Of a stretch of 64,000 nt of DNA, positions 33,152 to 45,900 are shown piece after piece; the first letter of the stretch is position 1, and each line of letters begins with the position of its first letter. Made by a program: the position numbers and the translations under genes. Location of the stretch: the NCBI RefSeq assembly GCF_035046505.1, contig NC_089830.1:16048315-16112314 (forward strand), given 5' to 3'. Under the pieces are notes generated by a model, which worked only from the letters and a program-made list of their open reading frames with translations, ran no database searches and had not been told where the DNA came from. The stretch is from Tiliqua scincoides (lineage: Eukaryota > Chordata > Lepidosauria > Squamata > Scincidae).

Positions 33152-33289
33152 GGTTACCCTGAGAATGCCTGATTTTTTGGGAAGCTAAGCAGGGTCAGGC
33201 CTGGTTAGTACTTGGATGGGAGACCACTTGGGAATACCAGGTGCTGTGGGCTTGTACCAGTCTTTCGAGACTGAAGGTTGCCAACCATT
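33152..33289 (+). mobile_element. 5S rRNA-derived SINE, copy 3
   Basis: Sense copy: GGAAGCTAAGCAGGGTCAGG, CTTGGATGGGAGACCACTTG, then AGTCTTTCGAGACTGAAGG. The region before GGGAAGC is decayed. Confidence 0.92.
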
Positions 33290-33599
33290 TGTCACCCACT
33301 CAAATGAGACATTCAGTGTCATCAGTTTTCTTCCACAAAGGAAGAAGGCCTTTGTTCAATTGCATGATTCACGTACACCAAATGTGGCTCTGTCCCTTTG
33401 GTTATGTTTATTTCACCAAGCGGTCAAGAGGATGTAGTACAGTGGGGCAGAATAGGACCTGATGCACATGAGAGTGGAGCTAAGGCCAGTTTCTCTTCCC
33501 CTGCCCCATTCACCTTCTAAATGCAGGGGACTGGACTGAAATGACTGCAGGCAACCACAAAAATCATGTAAAGAATTATCTGCCATAGGATGTAGCAAT

Positions 33600-33935
33600 G
33601 GCCAGTGTTGTGATTTTCCCAGAGTGTTATTAAACTGTGGAACTTCTTGCCACAGCATGTGGCAATGGCACCTGGCCCAGGTACCTTTAAAAAGGGAATT
33701 GGACGGAGTCATGACAGAGTCTGTTACAGGTTATAACTATGTGCAACCTCTGGGTTTTAGAGGTAGCCTATCTCTGAATGCCAGATGCAAGGGAGTAGCA
33801 ACAGGATGCAGGTCTCTTGCTGTCTTGTGTGCTACCTGAGATATCTGGTAAGCCACTATTAGATACAGGAAGCTGGACTAGATGGGCCCTTGGCCTGATC
33901 CAGCAGGGCTCCTTTTATGTTCTTCATAATGTTCC
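33600..33935 (+). mobile_element. CR1 LINE 3' fragment
   Basis: LLNCGTSCHSMWQWHLA matches the decayed CR1 C-terminus, followed by ATACAGGAAGCTGGACTAGA, the CR1 3' UTR, and a TTTTATGTTCTT tail. Confidence 0.85.
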
Positions 33936-34289
33936 TTTTATGTTCTCCATCAATGACTTTAAAAGGAGAGCAGACCAATTCAGGAAGTAGTAGGCCGCAG
34001 ACCTGTCAGCCATGATAGCTAAATGGATGCAGACTGAAGATACCTTTGTCAAGAGTGTGTTATCGTTATGGGCAGCAAAACAACTCTCCATCTCAGATTG
34101 GCAATAGCGGGATTCAGCTGGCCTGCCTTACAAGACTGGTGCAGGAATGATCAAGAACGGAGTCGGTCTGAACACTTTCCACAAGCCATCCAAATTGCTG
34201 CCTCTTCTAACTCAGCTTAGGATGGTGCAAAGGGGTCCAGTGGAACAGAGTAACTGACGGGCATGGTGGGGAACATACATAGATGCTTT

Positions 34290-34450
34290 ATGATTTGATC
34301 CATCTAACCTAGCACTCTTTGGCAGCCCATGAATCTCCGGGGTTCTGACAGGGATCTCCTGCCAGGCTTATCTGGAGATGCCAGGGACTGAAGCTGGGAC
34401 TTTCTACATGCTAACGCAGGTGCTTTTACTGTTGAGCAAAAGCTTCTCCC
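34290..34450 (-). mobile_element. tRNA-derived SINE (Sauria-like), antisense
   Basis: It contains inverted GGAGATGCCAGGGACTGAAG and an inverted A-box region, as in 27133-27303 and 48148-48262. Confidence 0.65.
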
Positions 34451-34496
34451 CATGGGAACAGTGTGGGATTGGGACAAGGACAGAAAGTGCGATCAG

Positions 34497-34810
34497 GACT
34501 GACTCTTCCACAAGGCCAACTAAGACTGTTGCCTCAGGAAACAGATTGGCAGACCTCCGCCTGTCCGCTCGCCTCTGTTCCTTTTCCCAATCCAAGGATT
34601 AGGAGAAGTAAGAGAGGACAGAGCAGAAAAGGAAGTGTGGAGGCAGTGGCAAATGTGGTGGACTAGAGTGTCAGACACTCTAGCCCACCCCTCCTCCACA
34701 CTTCCTCTTTCAGTCCATCCACCCGCTGACTTTTCCACTCCAGTGAAAGAGATAGGAAGAGAGGCTGGCACAATAGCAAAGGAGGGCAGCATTTGACACG
34801 CCACGTAGCC
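34497..34810 (+). mobile_element. MITE-like repeat, GGCTGGCCC family, fold-back form
   Basis: The centre (about 34630-34710) is an inverted duplication: GGAAGTGTGGAGG and ACTAGAGTGTC, then GACACTCTAG and CCTCCACACTTCC. This suggests the family is palindromic. Confidence 0.65.
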
Positions 34811-35279
34811 CTGAGAGCAATTCTCTTCATATCAAATAGGGAGCAAGGAAACTATTTTAGCTTAAATAACATGTAACACACCAGTAAAAGGTGAGACCAA
34901 GTCCTCAGGCCAAACAGGGACAAGGATGGCAAGGAAGAACAGAATATGTACTGGCTTGTGCCAGTGACAGCTTGCCAGCAAGGGAGCAGCTGCAGCCTTG
35001 CCAAACAGCAGCACGTGGACTCCAGCTGCCAGCCTAAGCGTGTCCTATTCCCATAACAACCCTAGCCAGATAAGGAGGCATTGTAGGCCACTCTGCGCCA
35101 CTGGGATACAACGAAGGAGCAACGTGGCTCTCGTTTCAACCAGATGAACTTTGGCCTCATCCAGCAATCGCGCCCTCGGATTCATAAAAGCCGGCTTTGA
35201 GCGAGAAGCAAGGCGGCACCCCCCTCCCCCCCGATTCAGTCGATGTCAACCCAGAATCGAATGGAGGAGACAGCTTTGG
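34811..35279. other. Intergenic sequence downstream of SESN2
   Basis: No gene or repeat family was recognised. It is moderately GC-rich near 35160-35250 and lies just past the predicted SESN2 cleavage site. Confidence 0.4.
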
Positions 35280-38200
35280 AAACAAGAAGGCAACTTTATT
35301 TTTTTTTCCAAAACAAAACAGAATTGGTAGCAAAGTCACAACATTGGTACAGTCAAGAGTAAACACATTTTTAAAAAATACACATTATAACTTATATGGA
35401 GCAAAGGTTCAGCCAAGGCAGTGGAGGGAGGCCTGCCAGGTCTGTATTGCTGTTCAGCTCTGGGGAGGGGTGGGGCGGGACGGCTTCCGGGTGGCAATCC
35501 AGAGTCATTTCACAGCAGCCGGCACTAGTGCAAAATGCATTGGCACACCAGGAAAAAGCTACAGACGTTCTGCTGTCTCTACCTGCCCCCCCCATCCCTG
35601 ATTATACTGCACAAAACCTGCACCTCTCACGGTCAGCAGAGGGGGGGGGGGGAAAGTGTCACAAAGAGACCGATCCGAAGTGGACATGACAAAGAACAAA
35701 CAAACCAAAAAGTAAATTTGAGATTGACAACACAATCAAGGCTTTACACTGTTTAAAGGTGAAGGGTATATTCACTTGGGAGGGGGGCGAATGGAAGGAA
35801 GAGGGATGAAAACCAGCTTGGAGGAAGAGTTGAGGCCAGCTCAGCTTTTCCCAGTCACAGAATAAGCCAGCCATTGAAATTCACAGTGCAATCCCTTTTC
35901 CCACCTGAAATGTGCAATTACTCAAGGGTTCAATAGAAAAGTAGCATTCATGTTCTGTGGGACTTCTGCAGAGCAAGCCACTCCAGCAAATTTTTAGATT
36001 CTCACAGAGTGATGTCCCGTCTCTTCCTTCCCTGCTCCCCCCACCCCATACACTCCAGTTTCACTTTGAAATGCAGGCTGTATATACAAAATTCATACAT
36101 GGCTACCGTACAGAAGCTTTAAGCAGAGGAAGCCAAGCAGCTCACATTAAGACCCCAGCCTTCTCCCCTGGTTCAAATCACTCCAGTGAGACAGAACGTT
36201 CTGAAGGCACCTGTAGAGAGTCATGCTTCCAGGAACCTTCAAAATTTTACAAGGGGAAATAAATCCACCAAGCAAAATACACCTCCCAAGAATAATTAAC
36301 TCGACACCAAACTAGATTCCTAAATGGAAATCTGTGGCTTTGTCACAAATTCACTTCAATTAACACACACCCCTTTTGGGTGGCATCTGATAGATGACTC
36401 AGGGTACCGAATGAAACTGGCTCTGTGGGCGAGTTATTCATGGATGCTTCTTGGTCATACAAGGCCTTCAGGTCTCCTACCTCTACCAGCTTTCAGTGGC
36501 ATGAACACTTCCGAGGGATTGTACTGACAATCACATATTGCTGGCACTTGGACTAGAGGCCTCCAGTCTCAGCAAGGCTGAAAAGGAGGTGAGAGGAAGG
36601 GAGGTCCCTTGGCCCAGGGTATAGGACAGTCCTATAAATGTCACACTTTTTTCTTCCAGTTTCATAAGGCCAAGAGGAAAATTCTTCCTTGCCATTATGG
36701 CTGGCTACAGATGGAAGAGTTGGGAATCTTGGCCTAGGAGGAACTCTTCTCAGAAGAACAGCAGGGGACATAACTCCGAGGGCCACCCGTGCCATCATTC
36801 CAATAACACGACCAGATTGGACACCAAGAGAAAGCCTGAAGGACAGTCCTTTGGAAGAGCCAGTACCAAACTGGCCACAGCTGTGGCTAGTTAATTTAGC
36901 TTTTGTAATCAGAACCGAAGCATTCTGAGTAGACCAATTTTGAGAAACGTATATCCTCTCCTACTAATACAATGCCTTTCAGCCATTTTTAAATTCTTTG
37001 TTTGAGCTAGGGACCTATCTTCAAATACCGTCTTAAGCTGGTATCCATTGTGCAACAGCTACTGCAAGCTGAGGGAAGATTTCCTGCTCGCTTTCTTGAG
37101 TTCAGGACTTGCTACTCATCCAAGATTTTAAAAAAGTTCACCCATCTCTCTACAGTTTGCTTTAAAAAAAAGGGGGGGACTCCCACACATCCTTTTCTGT
37201 TTTCCCCAGCAGAGCTAACTGCAGCTGGGGTGATCATGATTGAGAAGACGGCAAGGAAGGACAGACACGTCCCACTGCCCACACACTGCACCATGATCTG
37301 AATCTCTCTGGGGCTGCATTTTGCAGAACTGTTAAAAGGGAGACAGGAGATCCAATGAACCTCTTTCTGGATATTAAGGAGTGGAATTTTTTAACCACTA
37401 GGATTTAAAAAGGGGCAGAGACAGAACACACCCAGAAGTATTGCAGGCATGTTCCAGGGGTTCACAAAAGTAAACAGTCACGGGGTAGCAACCCAAGAGA
37501 TAAAAATCACAAGGCTGCAGATCACAGTGGCAAGACCACTGCATCACCTCTGATCCCCACTTTTTGAAATGTTAGACACTTTGAAACAAAGAAAACCAGC
37601 TCCAGCCTCTCTCCCGTCCACAAGATCAAATGAGGTGGTCGCCTCCGGTGACAAGCTGACAGGTGCATTTCTCTGCAGTGTTTCTCTTCTTCCCACTCCT
37701 TGGATTCAAGAAGGGAAAGGGGGAAGGAGTGGCAAAGGAAGTGTGGAGGAGATGAGTCATGGGTTAGAGCTCCTCCACACTTCCATTCCATTCCTTCCTT
37801 CGTGAATCCAGGGAGCACAGGGAGGAGAATCGGCATACCACCAAGTGGGGGAGTGGTGGCATTTGGTGATCCACCTCGGGTGCCAGAGGTCACGAGCCAG
37901 CCCTGATGCAGGAATTGTGGCCTGGCAAGAATAGTGTGCGTGCCCACCAAGAGCACCATTCCAGGGTATCTCCACTTTTGTTTCACTTGAGGGCTCCCCA
38001 TTTCAACTGGGCAATTCAGCGTCACCTGTGCACTGAACACTGAAATGCAAGAGACATGAATAGGAATGTAAGAGAAAGTATTCGTGATGGCCATTGCCAA
38101 AGTTCTCCTCATTCCTTGGTCACCAATGATCTGAAGGAATCCTACCAGTCCACACATTAAGCAGGTTGGATTATTGGCCTGGGTGACAGATGGAGAATCA

Positions 38201-39856
38201 GGTGATTGAACCCTCAGATGGTCAGCACCACTTTGGACAGCAGTTGGGATGGGGTCATATCCTTGAATGCTTCCTTGCACAAGAATTCCCTGTAAGTTAA
38301 AAAAAGCTAGCACTTCAGGAAGGAAGGTTCTAGCCCATCCTTCCATGCTAGTTTTCTACTTACAGGGAATTTAAGTTTTATGTACAGAAGGGCATTTCAA
38401 AATGACATCTCTCACTTGCAGTCTAAAAGAATACAGGACCATTCTATTTCATTCCACTGCCCCACACAGTCCAGGCCTAAAACTTTGAGGAGTCCCATTT
38501 CGTCCCCAACTCTGGTTTATCTGGGGGGCAGCATTATTGCCTAACTGAAGAGTAGATAAACTCCCGAGAGTGGAGACATTCCCATGTCTAAAGCAAACAA
38601 TTCAAGTGGTTTTTGAGAAGTAGGGGTGGAATCTAGAGAATATAACAGTTTGACCATTTAAATGCTTCAAAAGGACTGAAGCAAGAGCAGATCCTGGGGT
38701 CTGTTCTGTGAGAAGACAGCCAACCAAGAGCACACATGCACGCATTGGGGGAGGGAGCCTTTAAAAAAGGGGAGGGGAAAACGCCAGATATATTGCAACA
38801 CACCTTGCCCTCCCCCACCTTCACCAGAAAGCATCCTCTCATTCCAAACCAAAAACATATTCCAAATTGGCTTCCTCAACTGGGGGATCTTTCCATCCCT
38901 TTCCAGCTATGAGATGCTTCTCCCCACTTTTCGTGTAGCCAAAAGACAACTCTGGGCAACCAAAACCCTCTAGTGTTGACCTAGTTTGACCTCTTTAAGC
39001 CAGCCACCAGTCAACTCAGGGGCTGGGAGACCTGCATTTGACAAACCAGGACAGTGTTTTGAGAGGTCAAAGGCCTCAAATGTGAAGCTTAGCAAACAAG
39101 AGATGTAGTGTAGCCACCAACTTCAGCGGCACAAATCTGAAACCAGTCATGTCTGAAACCCTCCCCACTCAGCACCTTTCCAAGTCTTCAATCCATCATA
39201 ACAACACCCTCAAAAGAGTTATCGGTCACCGGTTCGAAACATTCAAAGCCTACAGTAGGCACAGGCCAGAGAAAGAGCAGCTCAGCGAAATAACTATTTG
39301 GTTAATCGTAACTTGATGGCTGCTTCAACAGCACCTCCGTTGCAAAGGCTGCAGCCACAAGAGCAGGCATTCATTGCGCTGATCATCAGTTTTTTTTGGG
39401 GGGGGGGCAGCTGGGAGGAGCAGAAACCCACCACCAAACTTGCCAGGCCAATTGAGGGATGTCCATTTGAGCAAAACAGAACTTTCAGGTATCCGGACAG
39501 TCGCTGGGCAGTCCCAGCTGGGAAACTTGACTGCTTTGCTCAGTGGCAGGGTCAAACCATATTGCAAGCCAACGACAGCAGCACCAGAGTCAACAGAGAA
39601 GGGAGGGCTTGGCCAGAGTTTGGTTTTCATCACACACGAGGCCAAACAGCTTGGCCTCTCCCCCATCCCTTGGCTCATCTCTTCGCACACAGTGCTCTCC
39701 CTGTTCAAATACACACACGTGCAACTCCAAATGCCAGAGGTAGGGCTGAGGAAACAAAGGCTTTCAGAACGCATTCCGGAAACAGGTCTCTTGGAAGAAG
39801 CTCCCCTGTCCAACAGCTGGTCTGTGCCTTGAAGGGTGAGGGAGAACAGAGCACCG
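35280..39856 (-). other. SESN2: SESN2 3' UTR (predicted, about 4.6 kb) with poly(A) signal
   Basis: No minus-strand AATAAA was found between the stop codon and 35300-35295, where AATAAA follows an A-rich run. A GU-containing stretch lies just beyond. The interval is mostly unique sequence, except for a repeat-family copy at about 37610-37905. The length is inferred; an earlier non-canonical site would shorten it. Confidence 0.55.
37610..37905 (+). mobile_element. MITE-like repeat, GGCTGGCCC family, within the SESN2 3' UTR
   Basis: Same order as 30135-30416, including GGAAGTGTGGAGGAG and its inverted partner CTCCTCCACACTTCC at about 37770, ending ACGAGCCAGCCCTGA. If the 3' UTR is as long as predicted, it is transcribed antisense. 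Confidence 0.65.
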
Positions 39857-39943
39857 TCAGGTCATGTAGCGGGTGATGGCTCGCAGTGCGTACAACAACG
39901 CAGCCTGCATACGGGCCTCCAGAAGAAGTAGATTGATGTGGAC
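39857..39943 (-). CDS. SESN2: SESN2 terminal coding exon
   Basis: The acceptor CTTGCAG is followed by 28 codons, [20 protein letters not shown] through ITRYMT, then TGA at 39859-39857. The end is identical in position to the family C-terminus. Confidence 0.96.
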   Translation of the reverse strand, partial: VHINLLLLEARMQAALLYALRAITRYMT

Positions 39944-42900
39944 CTGCAAGACAAAGAGGGGCCAGTCAGAACCCAACTGGAGAAACAGGAGATCCCACAA
40001 GGTAATGTTTCATTCTATTCAGAAGTGGGAGACTTTTCCTTTTGACCTCTACCCAAAGCCAACACAGAGACCCAAATAACTTTTCCCCTACCAAGAGAAA
40101 CTCTTTATTTCCCAAATGAGTTTGGACACATATCTGAATATCATTCATGTATACAGCGCTTTAAAAGGTCAGGTCCCTGCCCTGATAAGCTTACAATCTG
40201 AATCAGTGGTTCCCAAACTTTTTAGCACCGGGACCCACTTTTTTACACTCTATTGGGACCCACCTAGGTTTACTAGACTTTAAAAAAGGAGATCTAGAAA
40301 GAAACAATTTTATTTATTTATAAGTAATAATCAGAAAAAAAGACCCTCACACATTTATCTTCCTATACTGTATTTATATATGCTTGCAAACTTTAGGAGC
40401 TCAGCTCCTTGTGGGGCAGTTAGCAGCTATCTTGCAAACTGCAGGAGCTGAGCTCTTTGCGGGGTAAGTAGCAGCTACAATAGCTGATTTTTGAATAGCC
40501 TCAGGGTTGGAGGCAATGAGTGATTTGACTTTTCCATCACCCTTTGGTGACCCACCAGTGGGTCCTGACCCAGTTTGGGAACCACTGATCTAGATCACAA
40601 CACAAGGGAGACAACAGAGGAAGGGAAATGGAGGCCAGGTAAACAAGGGAAGAATATATAATTATTTCAACTGCAGGTACTTAAGTTGAGTGATAGTGAT
40701 GGGTCGGGTCAAGCCAAGCCATTGTGTCTTAATGGAAAAGGCTATTTTTAAAAGAAAAAAATCTGAAGATGCAATGCATTTCAATACACCCCACGAACTA
40801 AGTCTGTGGGCAACCTCAGAAGACTGCCTGAATTTCTAAGTGGAAGGAGGCAAGGATTCAGTTCTGAGCAGTTTCTTGTCTGACCCAAGACTAGCAAATC
40901 CAGAATTCCACAATATAGCAACAACAAAAAAACACAACAACACAAAGAAATCCTGCAAATGGGCTCCAAGCAGCATAATTTATGCTGGTGGTGGGATTCT
41001 GAAGCATTTTTAGCACTGAGGAGTCCAGAATTGGTCGAGGTCAACTTGTACATGCCACCTTTGCCAGAACTGAAATACAGAACTCTTGGGTGAGAACAGA
41101 GAAAAACAAAGTTTAATGCTGAATGGAAAACCCCAAACACACGTGGGTAGATTCAAAAGGTCTTTGGGAAAAAGATCAATCTATTTTAATATGTTTTGGA
41201 CCACCCATGAAGCTACCATTCCCTGTACTGGCTTCTGTGCAGACAGCGGGGATTCCATACCAGCTTTTTAGCCCTGGAAGTGGGCAAAAAAAAAAAAAAA
41301 TCACACACACCCCCCCAAGTACAAAAACGTCTGCTTTACCTTCTCCGAGTGTTTGAAATGTCTCCAGAAGTGCGTGTACATTCTCTTGGTAGTTTTCTCG
41401 GGGTAGCAAGCCACAGTTTTGATGTAGATTTTCAAACTGCGCTCCAGGAGTTGGTTCACCTCCCTGTAATCGTAGTCGTCGTACCTGAAAGTTGCAGAGA
41501 TATAGAAACTGCTCAATATGGATTTATTTACCCATCGCTGGGCGGGCCCTAGGTGGGCAGTTGTTTTCCCTAGCTCAGGGTTGTCCAAACATTTTGGCAG
41601 CAGGGCCACATCATCTCTGTGACACTGTGCCGGGGGCCGGGGAAAAAAAAAAGAATAAATTTACATTTAAAATTTGAATAAATTTACATAAGTGAATATA
41701 TTTGAGATTGAACATATGAATGAATGAAGGTATTGCAGTAGCTTAAGGCCTATAAAAGGCCTTGCACAAAGCAAGGCCAGCCTTTCCTTCACTGCCACTG
41801 CTGCATCACAGACATGAAACAGCAAGTAGTGGAGGGAACCCTCGTCCCATAGCTCAGGTGAGAGGTCGAACAGTCGCCCTCACATTGAGAGCAGTTGCGT
41901 CAGGCCAGCAAGGGCTCCAGCAAGTCTCTGGAGGGCCAGAGGTTCATTGGAGACTGGGTGCTCCCCGCGGGCCGGATTGGGAGCCCCCGAGGGCTGCAAG
42001 TGGCCCCCGGGCCGGGGTTTGTGCACCCCTGCCCTAGCTCTACTACTCAAGATCCTTTAACTAGTGATCAAGGCAGGCTTTAAATCAATTTGGCCAAATT
42101 GGACCTCACTCCAGGCCAGCAAATTGTTGGAGAGATCATTTCTAGGCAGCACAGTGCCAAGCTGGCAGAAGAGATGCTGCCTGGACCAAGTGAGCGCTGG
42201 CAAAGCACGCATGTCCTGCCCAGTCTCAGAGTCAGGGTCGGCCCTAGGATGATTTGATGAGTTTGGCCAAATCGAACCCCCTGCTTGGAGGGGTCCCAAA
42301 CTGACAGCTGGCACCTTGTTCTGCAGGAGACACTCTGGCATGGAATCTTCCGTGCCAAGTCATCACAAGGAGAGGGCAGCAACCAGAGCGTCGCTGCTGG
42401 ATGGCTCTCCCACCTGCCCCTGGCTCAAAATAGCCCCCCCCCCAAGATGTCACTACCACCTACTTCCAGGTGCCGCACTCTGCACAGAGCGTCATCAGCC
42501 CCGGGCTTGCCACTTTCATTCATTCTGGTGAGTAGTGGGCCCCTCGCAAAAAAAAAATGCAGTTGGGCCCTGCAGCTCCCACGGCTGGCCCTGCTAGAGA
42601 TGTGGGGAGCTGAACCTGGGACTTCCCAAAGGTAAAGCTGTTACTGAGCCATGGCCCCTCCCCCACGGAAGGGCCCAGCTACTGCAGTCCCTCCTAAACA
42701 GAACCATGGCGCTTTTCCTTCCCACCTGTTCCCATGGCAGACCCAGCAAAGGTACGTAGCAAGAGGGCACGCACTGCCACGCCCTTCAAGCATGCCTAAC
42801 ACACAACTTCTCCATCAACTGGGATGGAGTCACACCAGTTTGGCAAGAGCCAGGGGAGGCCAGCCATGTAGCAGAGTCAGTCACCCAAGTGGATCCCGCC

Positions 42901-45900
42901 AAAAGAATGCAGCTTCAGTTCCAGATGGATATTAAAAAATAATTATAATAACAATAATAACCAGGCTACCAGTTTGAAAGGCATCCTGTGGGTCTCTGTG
43001 GGTGAATTTACATGCAGTGGCCAAATGAAGGCAGTGCCAACCTGCTTCCTCCCACTTGCCTGCTCTGCTTAGTCATTTCCTGATTTGTGGCCAGCAAAGC
43101 CCAGTTTGAGAGTTCAGATGAAACCACAAAGCTGGAGCGAATTAAGCAGAGTGCGAGGCAGAAGAGGGAGGGAGCAAAAGCATATAGACATGGCTGGCCC
43201 ATTGGGGGAAATGATCTAAAGCAGGGGTGCCCAAACCCCAGCCCTGGGGCCACATGCAGCCCTCAAGGCTTCTCAATGCGGCCCTCAGAGAGCTCCAAGT
43301 CTCCAATGAGCCTCTGGCCCTCCGGTGATTTTTTGGAGCCTGCACTGGCCGGACGCAACTGCTCTCAACGAGAGGGCAGCTGTTTGACCTCTCACGAGAG
43401 TTGTGGGATGAGGGCTTCCTCCACTGCTTGCTGTTTCATGTCTGTGATGCAGCAGAGGCAGCAAAGGAAAGGCCAGCCTTGCTTTGTACAAGGCCTTTTA
43501 TAGGCCTTGAGCTATTGCAAGACCTTCATTCATTCATATAAGTTCATCTTTAATATATTCATTTATGTAAACTTATGCAAATTTATTCAAATTTTAAATG
43601 TAAATTAAATCTTTTTTTCCTCTGGCCCCCGACAGTGTCAGAGAGATGATGTGGCCTTCCAGCCAAAAACTTTGGACACCCCTGATCTAAAGCACAGGTG
43701 GAAGATATTTGGGGGGTGATGACTGCCCCCCCAACTCAGGAGGTCACTGTTGGTGCTCATGCTCCATTGCTGTAAATAAGGTGGAGACATTCTAGGTCAG
43801 TACTCTTGACTTCCTCTGCTTCACCCCCCCCCTCCTCTTTTTCAAATCGAGCAGGTGGATTGGACCTTTACCTTCCTGGGGATGGCAGTAGTGACACCTG
43901 GGTGATATGATACTAGTAGTACCACTACTGCCATGCAATAAGGGGGCTAGTGGCTTTGGACATGCCATTTCAGGTGCCAAAATGACACAGGCCAAGTCCA
44001 GGGCTTGTTTTCATAAGCAGCACCAAACCACCATCTGGAGCAGCATGTAAACCGATCTAATGCGCTCCATCCCAAGCGTTAACCATTCATCCAGGCAAAA
44101 CTCCAGAAAGGGACCGCAACTCAGGCCAAGAGGAAAAGCTAAAAGGAACAGGATACACAGAAAAAAACCTGGTGTTTAAGAGAAGGCTATTTGCTTCAAG
44201 GAAGGTAACGCTACTGTCTGCTGTGGAGTAGGCCCCTAAGAAAGCATTTGCTTTGGTGGGGCGCAACAGGCGGGGGAGGAGAGGATGTCAGGTGTCTCAC
44301 CGAATGCCAAAAACGCAGTGAACATAATTCCAGATGGCCCGCCGGAGCATGGACGTGTCCACCCCACTGTGCATGGCGATTGTGTTGTACGTCAGGTTGT
44401 AGACCACCTGGAATTTCTCATCCAATAGCTGCCCCACATCCGGATACAGGCGGTTGATGAGTGAATAACCATGGTCTTCCCAGGTATAGTCCTGCAGGGA
44501 GAAGAAAATTGAGACCGCTCCAATGAGTGGCATGGCACTCGTGTTTTGCTAACTCCAGGATGCAAGCCTGCCATTTCAGTGCTGCACATGCCCAAATTGC
44601 AGAGTTTAACCCATTTCTGCCCAGCCCACAGGTGGACACATTTGGTCCCTGTTCCGTATATACGACGTTGGGCAGAAATGGCTTAAAGATAAAATTTACA
44701 CTTTACTGGGGAGGGAAGGGGTTTTTTTTTTTTTTTGGAAGGAGGCTAGGAAAAGACCCAATACATGCAAGCAAAGCAAGGGTCCTAAAAGACATGCAGG
44801 TAGCAGGTACCTGAGCTCGGAATGTTGGGGGCGTCTGTTCACCTCTCCGAGTGAAATCCTTGTATCCAAACTCTGGATCCTCCACAAAACACAGGACGTT
44901 GGGAGGCAGAGAGTGTTCGGCGATATCTACTGGAGATGGGAAGCAAAGAAAGCGACATCATGTATTTTAACTAAGAACCAGCATCCTATCATCATCCTCT
45001 CTAAAATTAGCCCCTGAGCCACATTCATCTTAATCAGTGGTCTCCAAACTGGAGACTGCTGCATGCTGAAGACAACTTCCCCAGTGTGACCAGAGCTCAC
45101 TGTTCTGCCGGGGAGCCTCTTTGTTCAAGATCTCCACGAACTTCACGCTGGCCAGCCACATCTGCCCAGAAATCTGGGCACAAATCCTGCTGGGCTGACC
45201 AGAGGCGGCTGTTTGCTGCAAGGTTTGGGGGAGATCGGGTGCAAAGATGAGAGGTAAGAACAGAACAGTAAGCTCTCACTTCTTCCCCACCCCCAGTTTT
45301 TCTTTTAACAAGGCATTGATGTGTTGCATACACAAATGCATAATGCCTAGTTAGACTGCCGGAAAAATACAGTCAGTTTTCGTTATCCACTAGGGTTCGG
45401 TTCCAGGAAAACCTAGTGGATACCGAATTAGCGGTACTGAATCATTGAGACTATGGGGAAAATGGGGTTCGGTTCCAGGGGACACTCTTCACCGTACATA
45501 CTCTCTATGAACTAGAGCAGGGGTGTCCAAAGTTTTTGGCAGGAGGGCCACATTGTCTCTCTGACACTGTGTCGGGGGCCGGGGGGGAAGAATTAATTTG
45601 CATTTCAAATTTGAATAAATTTACATATGTTTATACATAAATGAATATATTAAAGATGAACTTATATGAATGAATGAAGGTCTTGCAATAGCTCAAGGCC
45701 TATAAAAGGCCTTACACAAAGCAAGACTGGCCTTTCCTTTTCTGCTGCTACTTGCATCACAGATGTGAAACAGCAAGCAGTGGAGGGAGCGCTCATCCCA
45801 CAGCTCACTGAGAGGTCAAACAGTTGCCCTCACACTGAGAGCAGTTGCATTGGGCCAGTGTGGGCTCCAACAAAACATCGGAGGGCCAGAGGCTCATTGG

